Positions 7,541-12,168 of a DNA stretch of 12,168 nucleotides are shown one piece after another; position 1 is the first letter of the stretch, and every line of letters begins with the position of its first letter. Both the position numbers and the translations under genes were made by a program. The stretch is taken from positions 1 to 12,168 of the forward strand of contig JANNAV010000035.1 of the NCBI GenBank assembly GCA_031384695.1, read 5' to 3'. This stretch comes from JANNAV01 sp031384695 (GTDB taxonomy: Bacteria > Pseudomonadota > Alphaproteobacteria > Rhodobacterales > Rhodobacteraceae). The notes under the pieces are model-generated. The model had not been told where the DNA came from, did no database searches, and worked only from the letters and a program-made list of their open reading frames with translations.

Positions 7541-8287
7541 ATGTCATTGCATGAAGGCCTTAAGGCGCTGCAAAACTGCGCAAATTGCCCGATCCATTAT
7601 CGCGCCATCTGCGCGCAATGCGAACCGGACGAGCTGCGATTGTTGGAGGAAATCAAGTATTATCGCAGTTTCGAGGCCGGGCAGACGGTGATCTGGGCCG
7701 GGGATCGGATGGATTTCGTGGCGTCGGTCGTCACCGGCGTCGCGTCGCTGACGAAAACCATGGAGGACGGGCGGACGCAGATGGTGGGCCTGATGCTGCC
7801 GTCGGATTTTGTCGGGCGGCCGGGCCGCAACACCACACCTTACAATGTCATCGCCGTCACCGACCTGCTGATGTGCTGTTTCCGCAAGAAACAGTTCGAG
7901 GCGATGATGATCCGCACGCCGCATATCGCCCACCGCCTGCTGGCGATGACGTTGGATGAGTTGGACGCCGCACGCGAATGGATGCTGTTGCTGGGTCGAA
8001 AGACGGCCCGCGAGAAGATCGCGAGCCTGCTTGCGATCCTTGCCCGTCGCGACGCGGAACTGGCCGGGCCGGTGCCGCGCAAACGTGCGGCGTTCGATTT
8101 GCCGCTGACCCGGTCTGCGATGGCCGATTACCTTGGCCTGACGCTGGAAACCGTCAGTCGCCAGATTTCGGCATTGCGGCAGGATGACGTGATCACCTTG
8201 CAGGGTCTGCGCCGTGTTGTCGTGCCCGATCTGGACCGTCTGCTGGCCGAGGCCGGGTCGGACGATCTTGCAGGACTGCTCGGGTAA
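7541..8287 (+). CDS. fnrL: FnrL-type oxygen-sensing Crp/Fnr transcriptional regulator
   Basis: Cytosolic global regulator of anaerobic genes. FNR-type proteins bind an oxygen-labile [4Fe-4S] cluster and dimerise on DNA when oxygen is low. The 248-residue product has N-terminal cysteines 13, 16, 24 and 27 (C-x2-C-x7-C-x2-C) and the pair Cys112-Cys113 at the place of E. coli FNR Cys122, enough for a cluster. A cyclic-nucleotide-like beta-roll spans about 35-125, followed by the dimer helix (about 130-165). The winged helix has the recognition segment ETVSRQ (203-208), whose Glu-x2-Ser-Arg pattern is that of FNR proteins reading TTGAT half-sites. Long stretches such as DELDAAREWMLLLGRKTARE are what I recall for Rhodobacter FnrL. 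The ATG at 7541 has AAAGGGG 5 nt upstream. It is divergent from arc and convergent with a stress-protein gene. Confidence 0.95.
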   Translation: MSLHEGLKALQNCANCPIHYRAICAQCEPDELRLLEEIKYYRSFEAGQTVIWAGDRMDFVASVVTGVASLTKTMEDGRTQMVGLMLPSDFVGRPGRNTTPYNVIAVTDLLMCCFRKKQFEAMMIRTPHIAHRLLAMTLDELDAAREWMLLLGRKTAREKIASLLAILARRDAELAGPVPRKRAAFDLPLTRSAMADYLGLTLETVSRQISALRQDDVITLQGLRRVVVPDLDRLLAEAGSDDLAGLLG

Positions 8288-8299
8288 GCTGTCCTGCAA
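8268..8299. terminator. Hairpin between convergent fnrL and stress-protein genes
   Basis: TTGCAGGAC (8268-8276) and GTCCTGCAA (8291-8299) form a perfect 9-bp stem. After one T-T mismatch it continues as GCT/AGC, leaving a 6-nt loop. The hairpin contains the fnrL stop codon and ends 13 bp before the stop of the converging gene. With no T-run on either strand it is not a classical intrinsic terminator, but its place suits a shared bidirectional 3'-end or RNA-stabilising structure. Confidence 0.55.
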
Positions 8300-8312
8300 C
8301 CACGTAACGCGC

Positions 8313-9167
8313 TCAATGTGCCATGAATACCGGAATTTCCGCCAGTTCCAGCATGTCGCGCGTGGCCCCGCCCAGAACCGCCTCGCGGAACCGCGAATGC
8401 CCGTAGGCCCCCATCACCAGCAGGTCGGCTGCGCGGTCACGCACAAGACGGTTCAGCACATCGCTCACCCGTGGCATGGTTTTGGCCAGCACGGCCACCT
8501 CGACATGGACGCTGTGCCGCGCCAGCATCTGCGACAAAGCACCGCCGGGATCGGACCGGTCCGCACTTTGGGGCGACGGATCGATGATGGCGATGGTCAC
8601 CTGTTTGGCGGCACGCAGCAGTGGCAGTGCCGAGCGGATAGCAACCAATGCCTCGGCACTCTCATTCCAGGCAACCACGATTTGCTGGCCCAGCGTTGTC
8701 GTCCCCATCGCCCCGGGCAGGCCGGTCACCGGCACCACAAGCACGGGCGCGCGGCCCTGAAACAGCGCCGCCTCGACCAGTAAATCGGCAAAGGCTGACG
8801 CGTTTTTGCTATAGGGCAAAGGCAAAATGACCAAATCGCTGAACCGTGCCTGAAGGGCGATCAAATCGGTCAATCCACCCAGTTGGGCAATTGCGGTTTC
8901 CACCGAAAACCGCAGACCTTCGCTGTTTAGCCGCGCCGAAACCAGTTTTTCCAGTGCCGCCACATCGGCCTCGGCGCGGGCAACGTCGTCTTGAAAATAA
9001 ACCGCGCCCGCACCCGGATAATAGTAACCAATCTGCGTGTGGTCGATGCCCAGACACAGCACGTCAAGATGGGCATCTTCACGGCGCGCCAAAGAAATCG
9101 CGGCGTCAAGCGATGGCGCGACGGCGGCGGGGTTGGTGACAATCGTCAACAGCGTTTTATAGGCCAT
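8313..9167 (-). CDS. Tandem-domain universal stress protein
   Basis: A cytosolic protein of 284 residues made of two universal-stress-protein (UspA-fold) domains, about 1-145 and 160-284. Such proteins accumulate in starvation, hypoxia or redox stress and often bind ATP. The second domain keeps the nucleotide loop G253-x2-G256-x9-G266 (GAYGHSRFREAVLGG), followed by G-A-T. The first domain lacks this loop and ends in RAPVLVVP, so nucleotide binding is probably confined to the C-terminal half. The ATG at 9167 has AAAGGGAA 7 nt upstream. An FNR box is centred about 93 bp upstream with a -10-like CATTGT at 9226-9231, giving a predicted leader near 52 nt. Induction at low oxygen is therefore likely (inference). 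Its divergent neighbour encodes a similar protein. Confidence 0.92.
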   Translation of the reverse strand: MAYKTLLTIVTNPAAVAPSLDAAISLARREDAHLDVLCLGIDHTQIGYYYPGAGAVYFQDDVARAEADVAALEKLVSARLNSEGLRFSVETAIAQLGGLTDLIALQARFSDLVILPLPYSKNASAFADLLVEAALFQGRAPVLVVPVTGLPGAMGTTTLGQQIVVAWNESAEALVAIRSALPLLRAAKQVTIAIIDPSPQSADRSDPGGALSQMLARHSVHVEVAVLAKTMPRVSDVLNRLVRDRAADLLVMGAYGHSRFREAVLGGATRDMLELAEIPVFMAH

Positions 9168-9253
9168 GATCGGGTTCCCTTTGCAAATAATGCAGCGCCA
9201 CCTTGCGACGTCGCCGTGTCACCCCACAATGCAATGACTTTGCGGCACGTGCC

Positions 9254-9267
9254 TTGACGTGGATCAA
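9254..9267 (-). promoter_or_regulatory. FNR/FnrL box for the leftward stress-protein gene
   Basis: On the plus strand TTGACGTGGATCAA; read toward the gene it is TTGATCCACGTCAA, one mismatch from TTGAT-N4-ATCAA. CATTGT (9226-9231) follows after 22 nt at -10 spacing, predicting a start near 9219. It lies exactly 100 bp from the partner box at 9354-9367. Confidence 0.75.
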
Positions 9268-9353
9268 AGGCCCACAGCGACTGCGCAGTTGTCAGACCTG
9301 CGGCGGGCTTGCCTGCCGGTGCCCCCCTGTCGCGGGATGCCGAATGCCCCCGC

Positions 9354-9367
9354 TTGATCCATGTCAA
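9354..9367 (+). promoter_or_regulatory. FNR/FnrL box for the rightward stress-protein gene
   Basis: TTGATCCATGTCAA, one mismatch from the consensus and 13 of 14 bases identical to the partner box read in its own direction. TAAGCT (9390-9395) follows after 22 nt and is a reasonable -10 hexamer, predicting a start near 9402 and a leader of about 118 nt. Confidence 0.75.
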
Positions 9368-9416
9368 AGACGCCATCGACCTGAACCTCTAAGCTGCTAC
9401 TGATGAAATTGGGGTG

Positions 9417-9433
9417 CCATCGGGCCGCGATGG
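9417..9433 (+). other. Small hairpin in the predicted leader of the rightward stress-protein gene
   Basis: CCATCG (9417-9422) pairs with CGATGG (9428-9433) around a 5-nt loop, about 15 nt after the predicted transcript start. It may stabilise the 5' end of the message. At 6 bp it could also be chance in GC-rich DNA. Confidence 0.3.
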
Positions 9434-9519
9434 GGCGATCTTCCGCGCCCGACCCGCCCCGGTTCATTCACGAATCTAAGTGATCCATGCCTTCCCCCGC
9501 AAATGCCAAAGGAAACTTA

Positions 9520-10356
9520 ATGACCCTGCAGATCCTTGTGCCGCTGCACACCTATCCGGACGGCAACTCTGCCAACCTTGCGGCCCACGTCGCAACCGTC
9601 GCACACCATTTGAAATCCGATGTGCACGGGCTGGTTCTGAATGCCACATTTCCGCGCGCGTCGTCGTTGATGGGCAACATGCTGATCAATGTTGACGGCA
9701 TGGCGCATGAGATTACGGCCAAATGCCACGCCAGGGGGGCTGCCCTGGTGGCAGCGGTGCAAACCGCACTTGATCCTGTTGGCGTCAACTTTCGGTCAAC
9801 CCAGTTGGATTGCGTGATGGGAACCATCGGCGGTGCCGCCGAAACCTATGCCCGTTATCACGATCTCATCGTCACCGGCATTGGTGTCAACGATGTGTCG
9901 CTTGAGGCGAGCGCCGAGACCGTGATGTTTACATCTGGCAGGCCAACCTTGTTGGTGCCCCAGGATTTGCCGCCGTCGCAGTATCGGCACGTCATGATTG
10001 CGTGGGACGGCAGCCGCGTTGCCACCCGCGCCGTGGCCGATGCGCGCGATTTTCTGCGGCTGGCCAAATCGGTAACGATTGCCGTGGTGACCGATGAAAA
10101 GACTTTGCCGGTTAAAAATCCTGCGCTGAAGCTGGTCGACTATCTTGATCTGCACAACATCAACGCGGCGGTGGCGCTGGTGCAGGCCCAAGGTCGGCCG
10201 ATTGCACATGCGCTGCAAGACCACGCGCTGGAAATCGGGGCCGATGTGATGGTGATGGGGGCATTCGGCCATTCGCGGATGCGCGATTTTGTGATGGGCG
10301 GGGCCACGGCGGGCATTCTGCGCGATCTGAAACTGCCGGTGCTGCTGTCGCATTGA
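9520..10356 (+). CDS. Tandem-domain universal stress protein
   Basis: A cytosolic protein of 278 residues with two universal-stress-protein domains, about 1-140 and 155-278. As in its divergent neighbour, only the C-terminal domain keeps the nucleotide loop: G247-x2-G250-x9-G260 (GAFGHSRMRDFVMGG), then G-A-T. The N-terminal domain ends RPTLLVPQ without that loop. The two proteins share architecture but differ clearly in sequence, especially in the N-terminal half, so they look like old paralogues. I chose the ATG at 9520 because AAAGGAAA (9508-9515) lies just upstream and MTLQILVPL is a typical first beta-strand. The in-frame ATG at 9487 has no ribosome site and would add 11 polar residues. 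An FNR box centred about 160 bp upstream suggests induction at low oxygen. Confidence 0.9.
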   Translation: MTLQILVPLHTYPDGNSANLAAHVATVAHHLKSDVHGLVLNATFPRASSLMGNMLINVDGMAHEITAKCHARGAALVAAVQTALDPVGVNFRSTQLDCVMGTIGGAAETYARYHDLIVTGIGVNDVSLEASAETVMFTSGRPTLLVPQDLPPSQYRHVMIAWDGSRVATRAVADARDFLRLAKSVTIAVVTDEKTLPVKNPALKLVDYLDLHNINAAVALVQAQGRPIAHALQDHALEIGADVMVMGAFGHSRMRDFVMGGATAGILRDLKLPVLLSH

Positions 10357-10431
10357 CGCGCCGGAAATCGCCAAAAACCCGGCAATGCCCGATCGGGAAA
10401 AGCGAGTGTTCTGCATTTGAGGAGCCCAAAG

Positions 10432-10491
10432 GTGCATAAAGGTATGGGCGATAAAACCGGCTGCATCTTGTGCGATAGCGAGGTGCGCTGA
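10432..10491 (+). CDS. Possible 19-codon ORF with a CxxC motif, coupled to the KPR-like gene
   Basis: A GTG codon at 10432 lies 7 nt after GAGGAG (10419-10424), a strong ribosome site with no other obvious use. The frame encodes MHKGMGDKTGCILCDSEVR if GTG is read as Met. It ends in TGATG, where its stop overlaps the ATG of the next gene by 1 nt, and the next gene's own ribosome site (GAGGTG, 10480-10485) lies inside it. This is the layout of a translationally coupled leader peptide. The cysteines are spaced C-x2-C. An internal ATG at 10444 is an alternative start. It may be chance: the same frame is open from the preceding gene's stop at 10354-10356. No function is proposed. Confidence 0.3.
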   Translation: MHKGMGDKTGCILCDSEVR

Positions 10492-11537
10492 TGCGCATTG
10501 CAGTCATCGGCGCGGGTGTGCTGGGCAGTCTTTATGCAGCAAAACTTGCCGCTGCTGGCCAGACCGTTACCCTTGTGGCGCGGGGCCGCCGTTTGACCGC
10601 GTTGCAGGGCGGGCAGGTGTTGACCCTGAACGGCGAAGCCGGTGCCAGCCTGGCCGCAAACGTTGAAGTGGTCGCCAACCTTGATCCGGTCGCCACCTAT
10701 GATCTGGCGCTGGTGGTGGTGCGCGCAGATCAGATCGACGCTTTGCTGCCAGACTTGCAGGCCAACCGGGGTGTGAAGACATTCCTGTTCCTGCACAATC
10801 GGGCTGCAGGAAGTGCGGCACTGGCGCAGGCGGTCGGCCTGGAACGCCTGCTGCTGGGCTTTCCCGGGGCTGGGGGCTGGCTGGATGGCGCGGTGGTGCG
10901 GTATCGGCTGATCCCGCAGCAACCCACCACGATTGGCGAGCCGGATGGATCGCTGTCGCCCCGGCTGCGCCGGATTGCCAAAGTTCTGCAGGCGGCGGGT
11001 TTCAGCGTCGCCCTCAGCCGCCACATGGACGACTGGCTCAAGACGCATGCAATGCTTGTCACCGCCATCGCCGGGGCGATTTATCTGGGGCATGGCAGCA
11101 CGGCGGCGGTGGCGAAATCGCGCGACAGCATCCACGTTTTGGTGCGCGGCATTCGTCAGGGTTTTGAACTGCTGTCGGGTGCAGGCGTGGTGATTGCGCC
11201 CAGAAAGCTGGCGTTGCTGGCAGGTATACCTGCGATATTCGTGGAACTTTACTTGCGTCGCTTCCTCGCCCGCCCATCATCCGAACTGATCATGGCACGT
11301 CACGCCAATGCCGTGCCGGGCGAGATGTTGACGTTAGTTACCGAACTGCGCGCCATCGTCCGGCTTGACCCGCGCGCAGCGCCTGACCTTGAAACGCTTT
11401 GGGCTGCGGTGACTGCTGCTGCCGGCAGACGATCTTCCAGCCCCCCACGAGAAGCTGATTTTCAACCAATCCCTGAAGAATTCTTCAACCCCAAGGAGAC
11501 ACCCCATGCAAATGATGCGCGCCGCCATTTTCGTTGA
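10491..11537 (+). CDS. Ketopantoate reductase-like (PanE/ApbA-fold) oxidoreductase
   Basis: A cytosolic NAD(P)-dependent dehydrogenase of 348 residues, slightly longer than the usual 290-330. The N-terminal Rossmann domain opens with GAGVLG (7-12). VARGRR (29-34) places basic residues after the second strand, which favours NADPH. LHN (101-103) matches the conserved Asn of the family. In the C-terminal helical domain Lys184 (in DDWLK) fits the catalytic lysine, and Glu278 may match the E. coli PanE Glu256. The position four residues after the lysine, Asn in PanE, is Met188, so ketopantoate may not be the substrate. The start has GAGGTG 5 nt upstream. The last ten codons overlap the next gene by 32 nt, and the final 35 residues are low-complexity and polar. 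The true reaction is unknown. Confidence 0.8.
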   Translation: MRIAVIGAGVLGSLYAAKLAAAGQTVTLVARGRRLTALQGGQVLTLNGEAGASLAANVEVVANLDPVATYDLALVVVRADQIDALLPDLQANRGVKTFLFLHNRAAGSAALAQAVGLERLLLGFPGAGGWLDGAVVRYRLIPQQPTTIGEPDGSLSPRLRRIAKVLQAAGFSVALSRHMDDWLKTHAMLVTAIAGAIYLGHGSTAAVAKSRDSIHVLVRGIRQGFELLSGAGVVIAPRKLALLAGIPAIFVELYLRRFLARPSSELIMARHANAVPGEMLTLVTELRAIVRLDPRAAPDLETLWAAVTAAAGRRSSSPPREADFQPIPEEFFNPKETPHANDARRHFR

Positions 11538-12168
11538 ACCGGGCCGGATTGTGCTTGACGATAAACCGATCCCCAATGTCGGGCCGCTTGATGCGCTGAT
11601 CCGGATCACCACCACCACGATCTGCGGCACTGATGTGCATATCCTGAAAGGCGAATATCCTGTCGCAAGGGGCCTGACCATCGGCCATGAACCGGTCGGC
11701 ATCATCGAAAAGCTGGGCTCCGCCGTGACGGGCTTCAGCGAGGGCCAGCAGGTGATTGCGGGCGCGATCACCCCCAGCGGGCACAGCAATGCCTGCCAGT
11801 GCGGGCAGGCGTCGCAGGACGGGCACGGGCACCCTCATGGCTGGAAGGCGATGGGGGGCTGGAAGTTCGGCAATACCATCGACGGCGCGCAGGCCGAATA
11901 CCTGCTGGTGCCAGACGCGATGAGCAACCTGTCCCCTATCCCCGAGGGCCTGACCGATGAGCAGGTCTTGATGTGCCCCGACATCATGTCAACCGGGTTC
12001 AGTGGCGCGGAACGCGGCGGCATCCGGATCGGCGATATGGTGGCGATCTTTGCCCAAGGGCCGATTGGCCTGTGCGCCACAGCGGGGGCCAAACTGATGG
12101 GGGCGTCCACAATCATTGCGGTTGATGGATTGCCGAACCGGCTGACGATGGCAAAACGGCTGGGCGCG
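11506..12168 (+). CDS. Zinc-dependent alcohol dehydrogenase, secondary-alcohol type (3' end cut by window edge)
   Basis: Oxidoreductase of the medium-chain dehydrogenase family, interconverting alcohols and carbonyls with NAD(P). Only the first 221 residues are present and the frame is open to the right edge. Likely catalytic-zinc ligands are Cys40 (in CGTD), His61-Glu62 (GHEPVG) and Asp159 (in CPDIMSTGF). This follows the Cys-His-Glu-Asp set of Clostridium/Thermoanaerobacter secondary alcohol dehydrogenases, as do GGWKFGNTIDG (117-127) and STGFSGAE (162-169). The four-cysteine structural-zinc lobe is absent; instead residues 93-111 hold Cys97, Cys99 and His 93, 107, 109 and 111. The nucleotide loop is QGPIG, and Asp207 after the second strand favours NAD over NADP (inference). 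AAGGAG lies 7 nt before the ATG, inside the preceding gene. The substrate is unknown. Confidence 0.92.
   Translation, partial: MQMMRAAIFVEPGRIVLDDKPIPNVGPLDALIRITTTTICGTDVHILKGEYPVARGLTIGHEPVGIIEKLGSAVTGFSEGQQVIAGAITPSGHSNACQCGQASQDGHGHPHGWKAMGGWKFGNTIDGAQAEYLLVPDAMSNLSPIPEGLTDEQVLMCPDIMSTGFSGAERGGIRIGDMVAIFAQGPIGLCATAGAKLMGASTIIAVDGLPNRLTMAKRLGA

Larger units (their letters stand above)
9168..9519. promoter_or_regulatory. Divergent regulatory region between two stress-protein genes
   Basis: A 352-bp non-coding stretch. It holds the two outward-facing FNR boxes with their -10-like hexamers and a small hairpin in the rightward leader. The frames crossing it lack ribosome sites and protein-like composition, and I support no gene here. 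Confidence 0.7.

Noticed and set aside
7544..8299. Minus-strand open frame of about 251 codons opposite fnrL
   Set aside because: Antisense shadow of a well-recognised regulator.
9487..9519. Upstream ATG for the rightward stress protein
   Set aside because: No ribosome site and 11 polar residues ahead of the first beta-strand; the ATG at 9520 has AAAGGAAA.
10388..10397. CCCGATCGGG palindrome in the gap before the KPR-like gene, considered as a terminator or operator
   Set aside because: Only a 3-bp stem with a 4-nt loop and no T-run; palindromes of this size are common in GC-rich DNA.
10140..11135. Minus-strand open frame of about 331 codons opposite the stress-protein and KPR-like genes
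   Set aside because: It crosses two supported plus-strand genes and shows no recognisable domain or ribosome site.
10491..11537. Calling the KPR-like gene panE
   Set aside because: The Asn after the catalytic Lys is replaced by Met and the context is not pantothenate synthesis.
11059..12116. Minus-strand open frames opposite the KPR-like and alcohol dehydrogenase genes
   Set aside because: The alcohol dehydrogenase on the plus strand has catalytic ligands, a good ribosome site and an uninterrupted frame to the window edge.

Overview
The window is gene-dense, GC-rich DNA from an alphaproteobacterium, most likely of the Rhodobacteraceae (Rhodobacterales) type. The main reason is the regulator at 7541-8287, whose sequence looks like the FnrL proteins of Rhodobacter and Roseobacter relatives. 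The taxon is inferred from protein resemblance, not from a marker gene. I see no mobile element, CRISPR array, tRNA or rRNA.

Layout, left to right. (1) 1-2374, plus strand: the C-terminal part of a heavy-metal P1B-type ATPase cut by the window edge, with an unusual Cys-Pro-Asp membrane motif, followed 4 bp later by a small multi-span membrane protein of the DUF6629 type. (2) 2516-7160, minus strand: a complete arginine deiminase operon transcribed as antiporter - arcA - arcB - arcC, with gaps of only 8, 10 and 1 nt. It would take up arginine, degrade it to ornithine, ammonia and CO2, and make one ATP per arginine without oxygen. (3) 7541-8287, plus strand: fnrL, an oxygen-sensing Fe-S Crp/Fnr regulator, divergent from the arc operon. 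(4) 8313-10356: two divergently transcribed double-domain universal stress proteins. (5) 10491-12168, plus strand: a ketopantoate-reductase-like dehydrogenase overlapping the start of a zinc alcohol dehydrogenase of the secondary-alcohol-dehydrogenase type, cut by the right edge. A possible 19-codon ORF precedes this pair.

The unifying signal is regulatory. Three FNR-type boxes (TTGAT-N4-ATCAA or one mismatch) lie at 7331-7344, 9254-9267 and 9354-9367. They stand in front of the arc operon and each of the two stress-protein genes. Read toward those genes, all three begin TTGATCCA and end TCAA, and each is followed exactly 22 nt later by a hexamer keeping the A2 and T6 of a -10 element. This is the class II FNR promoter geometry. 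The fnrL product has four N-terminal cysteines and the E-x-x-S-R recognition helix expected to bind such sites. The locus therefore reads as a self-contained low-oxygen energy and survival module: arginine fermentation plus stress proteins under a locally encoded oxygen sensor. The metal ATPase and the dehydrogenases are neighbours whose membership is plausible but not shown, since no FNR box is visible for them here.

The individual families are known. The less ordinary points are the CPD motif of the ATPase, the altered ornithine-loop sequence in ArcB, the substituted active-site Asn position in the KPR-like protein, the His/Cys-rich loop of the alcohol dehydrogenase, and the small CxxC ORF coupled to the KPR-like gene.
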